From Lichenibacterium ramalinae (GTDB lineage: Bacteria; Pseudomonadota; Alphaproteobacteria; Rhizobiales; Beijerinckiaceae): 64,000 nt of DNA. Shown here in pieces: positions 29,994 through 40,329 of this stretch. The stretch lies in contig NZ_QYBC01000002.1 of assembly GCF_004137085.1 (NCBI RefSeq), positions 248,001 through 312,000 of the forward strand, given 5' to 3'. A model generated the notes under the pieces. The model was not told the origin of the DNA and ran no database searches. It saw nothing but the letters and a program-made list of their open reading frames with translations. The translations under genes and the position numbers were made by a program. Positions within the stretch are counted from its first letter, which is position 1, and every line of letters starts with the position of its first letter.

Positions 29994-30671
29994 ATGCTCG
30001 ACCTCTCCGGTTTCGGCGCTCAACTGCTGCAGGGCGCCGTCGTCACCCTCGAGGTCGCGGTGCTGTCGCTGCTGTTCGGCACCGTGCTGGGCATCCTGGG
30101 GGCGGCCGCCAAGCTGTCGGCCCTGCGCTGGGTCCGCGTGCCGGTGACGCTGCTGGTCAACCTCGTCCGCGGCATCCCCGAGTTCCTCATCCTGCTGATC
30201 GTGTATTTCAGCCTGCCCTCGTTCCTGTCCTCGCTCACCGGCACCGACGTCTCCATCAGCCCGCTGGTGGGCGGGGTCTTCGCCCTGTCGCTGGTCTTCG
30301 GCGCCTACGCGTCCGAAACCTTCCGGGGCGGCTTCCTGGCCGTGCCCAAGGGGCAGCTCGAGGCGGCGCGGGCCTTCGGCATGCCGCGGACCCGCATCTT
30401 CACCCGCATCCACCTGCCCCAGGCCTGGCGCTACGCCCTGCCGGGGGTCTCCAACCTGTGGCAGACGCTGCTCAAGGACACGTCGCTGGTGTCGGTGCTG
30501 GGTCTCGAGGAGATCATGCGCAAGGCCGACATCGGCGCCCAGGTCACGAAGCGCCCCTTCAACTTCTACGTCGCGGCGGCGCTCATCTACCTCGCCTTCA
30601 TCCTGCTCTCGGGCCCGACCTTCGCGTGGCTGGAGCGCCGCGCCGGCCGCGGCCTCGCGAGGTCCCCATGA
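29994..30671 (+). CDS. Polar amino-acid ABC transporter permease (HisQ-like)
   Basis: The 225-residue inner-membrane protein has about five helices and the permease EAA-loop pattern (EAARAFGMPRTRIFTRIHLPQAWRYALPG region) that docks the ATPase. It carries the His/Glu/Gln/Arg/opine permease signature in its first part. It begins 110 bases after the binding protein. Confidence 0.92.
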   Translation: MLDLSGFGAQLLQGAVVTLEVAVLSLLFGTVLGILGAAAKLSALRWVRVPVTLLVNLVRGIPEFLILLIVYFSLPSFLSSLTGTDVSISPLVGGVFALSLVFGAYASETFRGGFLAVPKGQLEAARAFGMPRTRIFTRIHLPQAWRYALPGVSNLWQTLLKDTSLVSVLGLEEIMRKADIGAQVTKRPFNFYVAAALIYLAFILLSGPTFAWLERRAGRGLARSP

Positions 30672-30681
30672 TCGTGCCGGC

Positions 30682-31380
30682 ATGACCGACCTCCTCGCCG
30701 GCCTGCAGGAGGCCTGGGTGCGCCAGGCCCCGCTCTTCCTGTCCGGCCTGTGGATCACGCTGCAGCTCCTCGTCGTCTCCACCGCCATCGGGCTGGTGCT
30801 GGCCGTGCCGGTCGCCCTGGCCCGCGTGTCGCCGCGCCGCGTTCTGTCCGTGCCCGCCACCGCCTATGCCTACCTGTTCCGCGGCACGCCCCTGCTGGTG
30901 CAGATCTTCATCATCTACTACGGGCTGCCGCAGTTCGACGCCGTGCGGGGTTCCGTGCTGTGGCCGCTGCTGCGCGACCCCATGCCCTGCGCGCTTCTGG
31001 CCTTCTCGCTCAACATGTCGGCCTACACCGGGGAGGTCATCCGCGGCGGCATCCTGGCGGTGCCGGCCGGCGAGCGCGAGGCCGCCATGGCGGTCGGCAT
31101 GCCGCGCGGCCTCATGCTCCGCCGCATCATCCTGCCGCGGGCGCTGCGCATCGCCCTGCCGGCCCTGTCCAACGAGGTGGTGCTCCAGCTCAAGGCGACG
31201 TCGCTCGCCAGCACCGTGACGCTGATCGACCTCACCGGCGTCGGCCGCCGCCTCGCCGCCAAGACCTACACGACCGAGGGGCTCTTCGTGGCGGGCGCCA
31301 TCTACATCGCGCTGACGTTCCTGGTGGCGCGGGGCTTCCGCCTGCTCGAGTCCCGCTTCGCCGCCTTCCAGCGGCCGTGA
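30682..31380 (+). CDS. Polar amino-acid ABC transporter permease (HisM-like)
   Basis: The 232-residue partner permease has the same fold. Its ATPase-docking segment is EREAAMAVGMPRGLMLRRIILPRALR. A FRGTPLLVQIFIIYYGLPQ stretch is typical of HisM/ArtM. It starts 10 bases after the first permease. No ATPase gene follows; the system must borrow one from elsewhere. Confidence 0.92.
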   Translation: MTDLLAGLQEAWVRQAPLFLSGLWITLQLLVVSTAIGLVLAVPVALARVSPRRVLSVPATAYAYLFRGTPLLVQIFIIYYGLPQFDAVRGSVLWPLLRDPMPCALLAFSLNMSAYTGEVIRGGILAVPAGEREAAMAVGMPRGLMLRRIILPRALRIALPALSNEVVLQLKATSLASTVTLIDLTGVGRRLAAKTYTTEGLFVAGAIYIALTFLVARGFRLLESRFAAFQRP

Positions 31381-31413
31381 CGGCCGGCCCCGATCTCGCC
31401 GGGGCCCCACCCA

Positions 31414-31485
31414 GCTGTCGTGCCGGGGCCAACCCCGGCTGTCGTGCCGGGGCCAACCCCGGCTGTCGTGCCGGGGCCACACTCC
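31414..31485. repeat. Three 24-bp tandem repeats with palindromic core
   Basis: Three head-to-tail units of 24 bases (each starting GCTGTCGTGCCGGGGCC) begin at 31414, 31438 and 31462; the last diverges after its core. Each contains CCGGGG, a 4-base CCAA loop and CCCCGG, so each RNA copy can fold as a hairpin. They lie just after the transporter operon and could stabilise its 3' end or attenuate readthrough. Confidence 0.88.
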
Positions 31486-31592
31486 GGCACCGATCGACGC
31501 CGTGGCGGCGCCCCCGGCCCGGCGCGGCTTGACCCGGGCGGCGCCGGCACGCCATCGTGCCGCCAGACGGTGACGTGAGGAGCGGACGGACG

Positions 31593-32036
31593 ATGGCACG
31601 CGCATTTCGAGCCCTGGCTCTGGCCCTCGCCCTGACCGGCCTCGCCGGGACCGCGCTCGCACGCCCGGTCGTGCCGGCGGAGAAGCGCTATTTCGACTAC
31701 GACGGCGAGGTGCCGGTGTGCGGCGACGCCGGCGTGCTGTCGACCATCTCGGCGCGCTTCGCCCGCAAGGAATCCGAATACTGGAACACGTCGCTGGAGA
31801 TCGTCAGCTTCGACCGCGTGAAGCTGCTGGCGGCGCGGCCCTGGGGCCTCGACCACATCCCGCGCAACTTCTGCACCGCCCGGGCGCTGCTGAACGACAA
31901 TTCCTACCACGACGTGTCCTATTCGGTCGCCGAGGACCTCGGGCTGATCGGCTTCGGCCCAGGCGTGGAATGGTGCCTCCTGGGGCTCGACCGCGACCTC
32001 GCCTACGCCCCGGCCTGCCAGCTGGCCCGGCCCTGA
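31593..32036 (+). CDS. Secreted protein of unknown function, paired with RNase T2
   Basis: The 147-residue protein has a signal peptide (MARAFRALALALALTGLAGTALA). The mature part includes four cysteines in the contexts VPVCGDAG, NFCTARA, EWCLLG and PACQL, and a conserved-looking FARKESEYWNTSLEIVSF segment. The family is not recognised. Its stop overlaps the RNase T2 start by one base (TGATG), so the two are made together, both for the periplasm. Confidence 0.8.
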   Translation: MARAFRALALALALTGLAGTALARPVVPAEKRYFDYDGEVPVCGDAGVLSTISARFARKESEYWNTSLEIVSFDRVKLLAARPWGLDHIPRNFCTARALLNDNSYHDVSYSVAEDLGLIGFGPGVEWCLLGLDRDLAYAPACQLARP

Positions 32037-32707
32037 TGCGCCCGGGCGCGGTCGCGACAGCCCTCGCCATCGGCTTGGGGCTCGCCGGCAGCCTCGCCTT
32101 GCCCATCGCTCCGGCCCGCGCCGCGTCCTCCACCCCCGGCGCCTTCGACTTCTACGTCCTGTCCCTGTCCTGGTCGCCCGGCTTCTGCGCCACCGGCGGC
32201 GACGCCAAGGCGCGCGACCAATGCGCGGCCGGCAGCGGCCTCGGCTTCGTGGTGCACGGCCTGTGGCCGCAGTTCACCCACGGCTTCCCCAGCGATTGCG
32301 GGCCGGCGGGACGCTTCCCGTCGCGCCAGGCGCTCGACACGGTGGCGGGCGTCTATCCCGACGCCGGCCTGGCCCGCTACGAGTGGCGCAAGCACGGCAC
32401 CTGCTCGGGGCTGAGCCCCACCGACTATTTCGCCGCCGTGAAGCAGGCCCGCGACGCCGTCGTCGTTCCCCAGCCCTTCCAGGCCCCGCGCGCCGAGCAG
32501 ACCTGGGCGCCGATGGACGTGGCCCGCGCCTTCGCGGCCGCCAACCCCGGCCTGCGCACCGACGAGACGGCCGTGACCTGCCGCAGCGGCGACCTCGAAG
32601 AGGTCCGGGTCTGCCTCGCCAAGGACCTGCGCGGCTTCGTCCCCTGCCCCGAGGTGGCCCGCGCTTCCTGCCGCGCCCCGGGCATGACGGTGCCGCCGGT
32701 CCGGTGA
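32036..32707 (+). CDS. Ribonuclease T2 family protein
   Basis: The 223-residue periplasmic endoribonuclease has a signal peptide to about residue 31. Both active-site blocks are present: CAS I as HGLWPQF and CAS II as EWRKHGTCSG, with catalytic histidines in each. Eight or more cysteines fit the disulfide-rich fold. It is translationally coupled to the upstream secreted protein. Confidence 0.93.
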   Translation: MRPGAVATALAIGLGLAGSLALPIAPARAASSTPGAFDFYVLSLSWSPGFCATGGDAKARDQCAAGSGLGFVVHGLWPQFTHGFPSDCGPAGRFPSRQALDTVAGVYPDAGLARYEWRKHGTCSGLSPTDYFAAVKQARDAVVVPQPFQAPRAEQTWAPMDVARAFAAANPGLRTDETAVTCRSGDLEEVRVCLAKDLRGFVPCPEVARASCRAPGMTVPPVR

Positions 32708-32866
32708 GGCGGCGCGACACCTGGACGCCGGTCTCGCCCAGGGGCTGAACCCGGGCAGCGCGCGGGCGTGATCGGCCGCGGTTGGCGGAACGCGGACGGG
32801 CCGGTTTCGGCGGAAAGTCGAAGGGCTCCCCGTGCTTGTTCAGGATAGCTGGCCGAGGCTGCCCAG

Positions 32867-34171
32867 CTATGCCTGCCGCAACATCGGCCGCAGCGCGGCG
32901 ACCTCCGCCGGCACCGTGCGCGCCACGATGGCGTCGACGACGTGTTCGGCGTCCTCGGCGATGCCGGAGAAGCGGCCCGAGCCCCAGGAGTTCAGCCAGG
33001 GCAGGCCGACGACCATGAGGCCCGGCACGGCCGTCACGCCCCGGTCGTGCTCGGGGTAGCCCGAGCCCGTGAAGGCCGGAACGTCGATCCAACTCCAGTC
33101 CGAGCGGAAGCCCGTCGCCCAGACCACGGCGGAGATGCCCGCCGCGGCGAGGTCGAGCGCGAGGGGCTCGCCGTCCGGCTCCCAGGCCGGAACGTAGGGG
33201 GCGGCGGCGGGCGCGGCGATGCCGGTCTCGGCGATGTGGCGGTCGATCATCGCGCGGATGCCGAGATAGACGGCGTCGGCGGCGTCGAGCTTGGCGCGCA
33301 GGTCCGGCTTGAAGCTCAGCGCCGTGCCGCGCACGTCGGCGAGCCGGCCGTAGAGCTTCATGCCCTCGGCGGCGAAGCGGCGCAGGTCGATCTCGCGGCC
33401 TCCGTCCCGCCCCGTCATGTAGTGGTTGGCCTGGCGGCGGACGGCCCGGCCCTTGGGGTGGTCCGCCACCGTCATGCGGTACTGGCCCATCTCGTCGAGC
33501 CAGCGGATCGCATCCCGGCCGCGGTAGCGCCGGGGCGAGCGCGGCGCGCTGCCGAGCGAGACATGCACCTGCCGGCCCGCGAGATGCAGGTCTTCGGCGA
33601 TCTGGCAGCCGGACTGGCCGGTGCCCACCACCAGCACGCCGCCCGGCGGCAGCTGGCCGGGGTTCTTGTAGCGCGAGGAATGGAGCTGCAGCACGCCCTC
33701 GGGCAGCCGCTCCGCCTCGCGCGGGATGACGGGCAGGTGGTAGCCGCTGACCGCCACGACGACGTTGGAGGCCGTGAAGTCGCCGGCGCCGGTCGAGAGC
33801 GTGAAGGTGCCGTCGCGCCGGCGTCCCAGCGCCGTCACGGCCACGCCCTCGCGGATGGGCGGCTTCACCCGCGCGGCGAAGTCCTCGACGTAGCGGACGA
33901 TGTCGTCCCGGACCATGAAGCCGTCGGGGTCGGGGCCCGGATAGGGGAAGCCGGGCAGCCGGCACTGCCAGTTGGGCGTCACGAGGCAGAAGCTGTCCCA
34001 CCGCTCCGCCCGCCACGCATGGCCGATGCTGTGCTTCTCGAACACAAGGTGCTCGAGCCCGCGCCGCATGAGGAAATGGCTGACGGACAGGCCGGCCTGG
34101 CCGCCGCCGATGACGGCCACGGGCAGGTGGGGCAAGGGCTGGTGCCGGGATGGTTCAGGGGATGGGCTCAC
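32867..34171 (-). CDS. nitH: Nit1C flavin-dependent oxidoreductase (MSMEG_0569 family)
   Basis: The 434-residue flavoprotein monooxygenase-like protein has the FAD motif VIGGGQAGLS and the NADPH motif VVGTGQSGCQIA. It also has the conserved WRAERWDSFCLVTPNW and the late ATGFRSDWSWID segment. It belongs to the MSMEG_0569 family found almost only in nitrilase (Nit1C) clusters. It is last in the minus-strand unit, 4 bases after the small nitrogen-starvation gene. Oxygenation of a nitrogenous intermediate is inferred from the family only. Confidence 0.88.
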   Translation of the reverse strand: MSPSPEPSRHQPLPHLPVAVIGGGQAGLSVSHFLMRRGLEHLVFEKHSIGHAWRAERWDSFCLVTPNWQCRLPGFPYPGPDPDGFMVRDDIVRYVEDFAARVKPPIREGVAVTALGRRRDGTFTLSTGAGDFTASNVVVAVSGYHLPVIPREAERLPEGVLQLHSSRYKNPGQLPPGGVLVVGTGQSGCQIAEDLHLAGRQVHVSLGSAPRSPRRYRGRDAIRWLDEMGQYRMTVADHPKGRAVRRQANHYMTGRDGGREIDLRRFAAEGMKLYGRLADVRGTALSFKPDLRAKLDAADAVYLGIRAMIDRHIAETGIAAPAAAPYVPAWEPDGEPLALDLAAAGISAVVWATGFRSDWSWIDVPAFTGSGYPEHDRGVTAVPGLMVVGLPWLNSWGSGRFSGIAEDAEHVVDAIVARTVPAEVAALRPMLRQA

Positions 34172-34175
34172 GGCG

Positions 34176-34463
34176 TCACTCCTCGAAGGTTTCGACCAGG
34201 ACCGTGGCGTCGGGGTCCGGGGGCTGGCGGGCCGCCGCGGCCTCGATGGCGCGGAGCTGGCCCAGAGCCAGCGAACACGGCACGCCGTAGCGCGCCTTCA
34301 CGCGCTCGCTGGCCACCGTCAGGGCTTCCCTCGCCCGCCCGACGAAGGCATCGACAGGGTAGCGGGCGCCGGGCACGAGGTAGTCCTTGACGACCAGCGA
34401 GGGCGAGTAGCAGCTGTCGCGCGCCCCGTCGGGCCAGCGGATGTTGAAGCGCATCTCAGGCAT
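34176..34463 (-). CDS. nitG: Nit1C small nitrogen-starvation protein (MSMEG_0570 family)
   Basis: The 95-residue protein starts MPEMRFNIRWPDGARDSCYSPS and matches the MSMEG_0570 family pattern, including the VVKDYLVPGARYPV segment. Its biochemical role is unknown; members occur in Nit1C clusters. It overlaps the end of the glycosyltransferase gene by 8 bases. Confidence 0.85.
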   Translation of the reverse strand: MPEMRFNIRWPDGARDSCYSPSLVVKDYLVPGARYPVDAFVGRAREALTVASERVKARYGVPCSLALGQLRAIEAAAARQPPDPDATVLVETFEE

Positions 34464-35636
34464 GGACGGACTCCTGCGGCGCGCCGGCGAGGTGGGCGGC
34501 GTAGCGATCGAGGTGGGTGCGGGCGCTGGCCGCCCAGTCGAAGCGGGCCGCGACGGCCTGGCCGCGCGCCGCCCGCGCCGCCCGGGCCCGGGGCTCCAGG
34601 CTGGCCTCCAGCGCGGCCGCGATGGAGCCCGTCTCGGTGGGCTCGGCCCAGAAGGCGTCGGCGGGGCCGAGATATTCGGTGAAGGGCGCGATACGCGACA
34701 CGACGGCCGGCGTGCCGCTGGCCATGGCCTCGATGACGGCGAGGCCGAACCCTTCCTGCAGGGACGGGAAGGCCAGCGTGTCGGCGATGCGGTAGAGCGC
34801 CGGCATGTCGGCCTGGGGCACCGGCCCCGCCACCACCACGGCGCCGGGGGCGCGCCCGTCGAGGCCGAGGCGCTGCAGCGCTTCGCGGCACAGGCCCGCA
34901 TAGGCGGAATGGTCGAGCACCGAGGCGCCGCCCGCCACGACGAGCTGCGCGCGCGGGTAGCGGACGCGCAGCCGGGCGAAGGCCTCGACGACCCGCAGGC
35001 TGTTCTTGCGCGGCTCCAGCCCGCCCACGGCGAGCAGCACCGGCCCGTCGCCGAGCCCGAGCCGGGTCCGCACGGCGGCGTCGCCCGGGCCCGGCACGGG
35101 CGAGAAGGCGGCGCGGTCGACGCCGTTGGACACGCGTTGCGCGGCGACGCCGTAGCGCCGGCGGAGCTCCGTCACCCAGGTGTCGCTGACGCAGAGCGCC
35201 GTCCCGGCCGCCACCACGGCCCGCTCCTGCCGGGCTTCGACGCGCGGGTCCTGGAAATGGTCGAGGTGGTGGACGGTGCGGACGAAGCGCGGCACGAGCC
35301 CGGCCGCGTGCAGCTCCGCGAGGGCGCAACCGCCGATCCCGTCATGGGCGTGGTAGAGGTCGAAGCCGCGATGGCCGGGGGCGGTGAACCAGTCCCAATA
35401 GTCGGCGACGCGCTGCTCCACCATGTCGGCGGTCGAGCGGCTCTCGATCCGGCAGGCCGGCACCGACACGGTGGCGCAGGCGGCCGCGCGGAAGAAGCCG
35501 CGGCGGGCGGGGTCGGGCGCGTGCACCACGGCCTCGTGGCCCAGCGCCGTCAGGGCCTCGGCCAGCGACAGGCAGTGGCTGACGCCGCCGCGCGGGTTGG
35601 TGGAATGCGTCAGCAGGGCGATGCGGAGCGGCCGGC

Positions 35637-35640
<4 letters not shown>
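34456..35640 (-). CDS. Nit1C glycosyltransferase (MSMEG_0565 family)
   Basis: The 394-residue GT-B fold enzyme has an N-terminal THSTNPRGGVSHCLSLAEAL donor/acceptor loop. Its C-terminal GT4 signature is EGFGLAVIEAMASGTP. It fits the MSMEG_0565 family, which accompanies many Nit1C clusters. The sugar donor and acceptor are unknown; a glycosylated cluster product is possible. It overlaps the AIR-synthase-like gene by 4 bases. Confidence 0.87.
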
Positions 35641-36619
<979 letters not shown>

Positions 36620-36620
<1 letters not shown>

Positions 36621-37174
36621 CAGGCCGCCATCCTGGCGAGGGCGGTGATGCCGGCCACGGCGTCGTACAGCGGCGGATAATGGGCGAGGTCGGCCTGCAT
36701 CAGGTGGTGGGGCCGCCCGTGCAGGTCCACCTCCTCCAGGGTGCGCCAGTGGAGCGTGGCGAACATGGCGGCGTTCTGGCTCTGCACATGGGCGGTGAAG
36801 CGGCGGCAGCCCCGGGCGTGGGCCGACGACACCGCCACCTGGATCAGCGCCGCGCCGAGCGCGCCGATGCGGCGGTGGTCGGCCGCGACGGCGAGGCGCG
36901 AGCCCATCCAGTGGCCGGGTTCGGGCTCGTGGATCCGCACCGTGCCGACGACGTCGCCGGCCGCCACCGCCAGGGTCGACACCGCCACGATGGGGATGGC
37001 CTGGGCGTCGATCGCATCCCGGTCGTCGCCGGCGAAGATGCCCTGCTCGTCGCAGAACACGCGGCGGCGCAGCGCCGCGGCATCGCGGAACTCCCAGGGG
37101 CGGTCGGCGAACTTCACCGTGAACCACGGCGCCGTGAAGGGCCGCGCGGACGCGGTCTCCGGAAGGGCCGTCAC
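36620..37174 (-). CDS. nitE: Nit1C GNAT acetyltransferase (MSMEG_0567/Sll0786 family)
   Basis: The 184-residue protein is a GNAT acyltransferase, with the RRRVFCDEQGIFAGDDRDAID opening and the acetyl-CoA-binding RIGALGAALIQ pattern. It is the Sll0786 family of Nit1C clusters; the substrate is unknown. It starts at GTG 37174, inside the stop of the radical SAM gene. Confidence 0.86.
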
Positions 37175-38310
37175 GCGGGACGCTCGTAGGACGACAGGGC
37201 CGAACAGGCGCCGCATTTGGCGCATCCCGCCTTGGCGTCGCCGCTGCGCAGCCCGGCGCGCCGCAGCATGGCGGAGAGCGGGCCCAGGATGGCGTGCATG
37301 AAGGCCGGCGTCGGGGCGGGATGGCTTTCGAGCGGCGTGCCCGAGATCGGCACGAACGGCACCACGAAGGGGTAGACGCCGAGGCCCACCAGGGTCTCGC
37401 AGGTGGAGAGGATGGCCTCCGGCGTGTCGCCGAGCCCGGCCAGGATGTAGGTGGAGACCTGGCCGCGGCCGAACACCGGCACGGCGGCGGCGAAGGCCTG
37501 CATGTAGCGCTCCATCGGGACCGACGCCTTGCCGGGCATGATGCGCCCGCGCACGGCGGGCGTGACGGATTCGAGATGCATGCCGAGCGCGTCGATCCCC
37601 GCCGCCTTCATGCGGCCGAACCAGACGTCGTCGTCGGGCGGCTCGCACTGGCCCTGGATCGGCAGGTCGATGGCGGCCTTCACGGCGAAGGCGCTCTCGG
37701 CCAGGATGGCGGCTCCGCGGTCGGAGGTGGCGGGCGTGCCGGTGGTCATCACCATGTGCTTCACGCCGTCGAGCAGCACGGCGGCGCGGGCCACCTCGGC
37801 GAGCTGTTCGGGCGTCTTGCGCGCCACGGTGCGGCCCGCCGCCAGGGACTGGCCGATGGCGCAGAACTGGCAGGTCTTGGTGCGGCTCTGGTAACGGATG
37901 CAGGTCTGCAGCACGGTGGTGGCGAGCACGTCGCGGCCGTGCAGCACGGCGATCTGCGAATAGGGCACGCCGTCGAAGGTCTGCATCTTGTAGAAGCGCG
38001 GCTGCAGCGGGAAGGCGACGCGCCCGACACGCACGCCGTCGCGCTCCACCGTGCTGAGCCCGTCGGGCCCCGGCTTGCGCACCACATAGGGGCTGTCGAA
38101 GGCCGTGGCGGTGTGAACCGGCACCATCACGGTGCGGCCGTCGACCGTCAGGGCCTTGTGGTCGGAGGGGCCGGCGCCGCCGCGGCGGCTCTGCACGCCG
38201 GCCGAAGGGTCAAGCAGCCGGACTCCGAAGGACTGCAGCTCGTTGATCAGTTGCTCGGTCGGCAGGGCCGAGGGCCGAGGGTCCGGGGCGGTCGGCTGCA
38301 GGTCGCTCAT
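37171..38310 (-). CDS. nitD: Nit1C radical SAM protein (MSMEG_0568 family)
   Basis: The 379-residue enzyme matches the MSMEG_0568 family. The cluster-binding cysteines read [18 protein letters not shown], that is CX9CX2C rather than the usual CX3CX2C. A second C-terminal group [10 protein letters not shown] could hold an auxiliary iron-sulfur centre. The reaction is unknown. Its N-terminal coding part overlaps the nitrilase gene's 3' end by 101 bases. Confidence 0.88.
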   Translation of the reverse strand: MSDLQPTAPDPRPSALPTEQLINELQSFGVRLLDPSAGVQSRRGGAGPSDHKALTVDGRTVMVPVHTATAFDSPYVVRKPGPDGLSTVERDGVRVGRVAFPLQPRFYKMQTFDGVPYSQIAVLHGRDVLATTVLQTCIRYQSRTKTCQFCAIGQSLAAGRTVARKTPEQLAEVARAAVLLDGVKHMVMTTGTPATSDRGAAILAESAFAVKAAIDLPIQGQCEPPDDDVWFGRMKAAGIDALGMHLESVTPAVRGRIMPGKASVPMERYMQAFAAAVPVFGRGQVSTYILAGLGDTPEAILSTCETLVGLGVYPFVVPFVPISGTPLESHPAPTPAFMHAILGPLSAMLRRAGLRSGDAKAGCAKCGACSALSSYERPA

Positions 38311-39277
38311 CGGCGGGGGCTCCCATCGCGGGTGGTTCGATCGGCACGGCGGCATGCAGGGGCCGTGCCTCGCGGTTGTCGAGGTTGAGGCTGAGAAGCT
38401 CCGGCCGGGCGTAATGGCCGACGGAATCCATCATGCGCTTGCGCTTGGTGACGAGCGCCATGTCGAGGTCGGCGACGAGCAGGCCCTCGCCCTCGCGCAG
38501 GGGCGGGGCGAGGTGCACGCCTTCCGGCGACACGATGGCGGTGCAGCAGCCACCGCGCAGCGCCTTGCGCATGCGGTCGTCGGGCGTGATGGCGGCGACC
38601 TGCGCGTCGGTGAGCCAGCCCGTGGCGTTGACGACGAAGCAGGCCGCTTCCAGCGCGTGGTGGCGAATCGTCACCTCCATCTGGTCGGCGAAGATCTGCC
38701 CCACCATCGAGCCCGGGAACTGGGCGGCATGGATCTCCTCGCCCTGGGCCATGAGGCTGTAGCGGGCGAGCGGGTTGTAATGCTCCCAGCACGCCAGCGC
38801 GCCGACGCGGCCCACGGCCGTGTCGACCACCCTGAGGCCGGAGCCGTCGCCCTGGCCCCAGATCATCCGCTCGTGGAAGGTCGGGGTGATCTTGCGCCGG
38901 CGCAGCGCCAGGCGCCCGTCGGCGTCGAAGACGAGCTGGGCGTTGTAGAGCGTGCCGCCGTCGCGCTCGTTGACGCCCAGCACCACCACCATGCCGTGGC
39001 GGCGCGCGGCCGACGCCACGGCGTCGCAGACCGGCCCCGGGACAGCGACGGCCTCGTCGTAGAGGCGCAGGTGCTCGGCGCCCGTCGCGGCGGGCGGGTG
39101 GACGAAGGAGAAATAGGGGTACCAGGGGACCAGCGTCTCGGGGAAGACGAGCAGCGCGACGCCGTCCCGCGCCGCCGCCGCGATGGCGGCCAGCACCTTC
39201 TCGACCGTGCCGCCGGGGGCGTCGAGCACCGGCGCCATCTGCACGGCTGCGGCGCGGACGATCCTCTTCTGGCTCAT
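38210..39277 (-). CDS. nitC: Nitrilase of the Nit1C cluster (Nit6803-type)
   Basis: The 355-residue carbon-nitrogen hydrolase has the full catalytic triad E47 ([10 protein letters not shown]), K129 ([11 protein letters not shown]) and C163 (ACWEHYNPL). The WEHYNPL cysteine context is that of true nitrilases, which convert a nitrile to acid and ammonia, and the sequence fits the Nit6803 group. In other bacteria this gene cluster has been linked to growth on cyanide as nitrogen source. A C-terminal extension of about 30 residues, Ala/Pro/Arg-rich, overlaps the radical SAM gene and may be dispensable. Confidence 0.93.
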   Translation of the reverse strand: MSQKRIVRAAAVQMAPVLDAPGGTVEKVLAAIAAAARDGVALLVFPETLVPWYPYFSFVHPPAATGAEHLRLYDEAVAVPGPVCDAVASAARRHGMVVVLGVNERDGGTLYNAQLVFDADGRLALRRRKITPTFHERMIWGQGDGSGLRVVDTAVGRVGALACWEHYNPLARYSLMAQGEEIHAAQFPGSMVGQIFADQMEVTIRHHALEAACFVVNATGWLTDAQVAAITPDDRMRKALRGGCCTAIVSPEGVHLAPPLREGEGLLVADLDMALVTKRKRMMDSVGHYARPELLSLNLDNREARPLHAAVPIEPPAMGAPADERPAADRPGPSALGPADRATDQRAAVLRSPAA

Positions 39278-39372
39278 GACAGGTTCCTCGGGAGGTTCCT
39301 TGGGAGTTCCCCTGGGCGCGTCCCGTCGCGCCGCGATGGTCCGCCCGGCCGCGACGGGCCGGGCGGCGGGCG

Positions 39373-39855
39373 TCAGAGCGTCCAGGTGTCGAGTATGAAG
39401 GCGCCGGCCTTGCGGTGCAGCAGCACGAGGTCGAGCGTGTCGAGGGGGCCGATCGGCCGGATGCCCTCGATCAGCGAAGCCTCGCCGTGGCCGTAGAGCG
39501 CCTGGAGGGCGAAGCGGCAGCAATAAACCTTGCCGCCCTCGCTCATGAACTTCGCCAGCTGGTTGTTGAAGTTCTGGTGGCCCGGGAAGGCATCGTCGCC
39601 GAGCCGCGGGAAGCCGCGCTGCACGCCGAGCGTGACGCCCGGGCCGTAGAGCAGGATGGAGGTTTCGAAGCCCTTGCGCAGCAGGCGCGTCGCCTGGAGC
39701 AGGTTGACGAGGCCGATCGAGCCCTCGAAGGCGACGGTGTGGAACGTCACCAGCGCCTTTTCGCCCGGTTCGGCTTTGACGTCCTCGAAGACCTTCTCCT
39801 CGTAGTCGACGAGGAAGTCGCCCTTCTTGTGATGCGGGATGTCGACGGCAGGCAT
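39373..39855 (-). CDS. nitB: Nit1C nitrogen-starvation protein (MSMEG_0572/Sll0783 family)
   Basis: The 160-residue protein matches the MSMEG_0572/Sll0783 family, with [20 protein letters not shown] at the start. [18 protein letters not shown] loop and a [17 protein letters not shown] segment with a Cys-Cys pair follow. Homologues are induced on nitrogen starvation in cyanobacteria, where the locus was named. It is probably the first gene of the cluster, 95 bases before nitC. Confidence 0.9.
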   Translation of the reverse strand: MPAVDIPHHKKGDFLVDYEEKVFEDVKAEPGEKALVTFHTVAFEGSIGLVNLLQATRLLRKGFETSILLYGPGVTLGVQRGFPRLGDDAFPGHQNFNNQLAKFMSEGGKVYCCRFALQALYGHGEASLIEGIRPIGPLDTLDLVLLHRKAGAFILDTWTL

Positions 39856-40329
39856 GGAGCTTCTCCCTCGAGATGATCTTGACGGGGCCGCGCGGCAGGG
39901 TGGATCCCGGGCCGGCCGCGGCGGCGGCCCGTACGCCCGGGTTTCGCAAGCCGCATGCCAGTCATCCCGGACGGGCGAGGACCCAGGGACGGCACCGAAA
40001 ATGAGGTCAATCGTGCCATCAATCCTGCCGAGATCGTGCCCTCATCTTGAGCGTCCGTGCCCAGGCGATCGCGTGGAACAGCGCTGTTTCGAGGCGTGAT
40101 GAAACGACAGGCAGCGCGGTCGAACCCTCCCGGCGGCATGGCGCTCGTCGGCTCCGGCCCACGTCGCTGCTGCTCCGCCCCTGGCCTTAACCCTTGCCCT
40201 TGCCCCCGCCGGGGAATCGCGCCACTGCGGGGTGAGGCAGCGGGACCGGCGCCGCTGCCGTCCTCGCCACAAACCCGCTCAATTCGGCATTGACCGCATT
40301 CGGAGATCGGAAACCGTGAAGGCTCACCG
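39856..40329. other. Divergent control region, nit cluster / MocR regulator
   Basis: No gene is seen in 474 bases. On the nit strand a possible sigma-54 promoter lies at 39945-39960. Further upstream GGCACGAT occurs twice (around 40010-40017 and 40033-40040). An inverted GTGCC (around 39990) adds to a set of GGCAC/GTGCC half-sites that could bind an activator. The MocR regulator reads away on the plus strand. Confidence 0.45.
39945..39960 (-). promoter_or_regulatory. Possible sigma-54 promoter of the nit cluster
   Basis: The minus strand reads TGGCAT, five bases, then TTGCG, so the invariant GG and GC are 10 bases apart as required for RpoN. It lies about 90 bases before nitB. A sigma-54 promoter would fit a nitrogen-limitation cluster. 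One -24 base differs from TGGCAC. Confidence 0.42.

Noticed and set aside
31414-31485. CRISPR array
   Set aside because: Units are head to tail without spacers and only three in number.
40013-40028. A second TGGCAC site as sigma-54 promoter
   Set aside because: On the minus strand TGGCACG is not followed by a GC doublet at the required 10-base distance.
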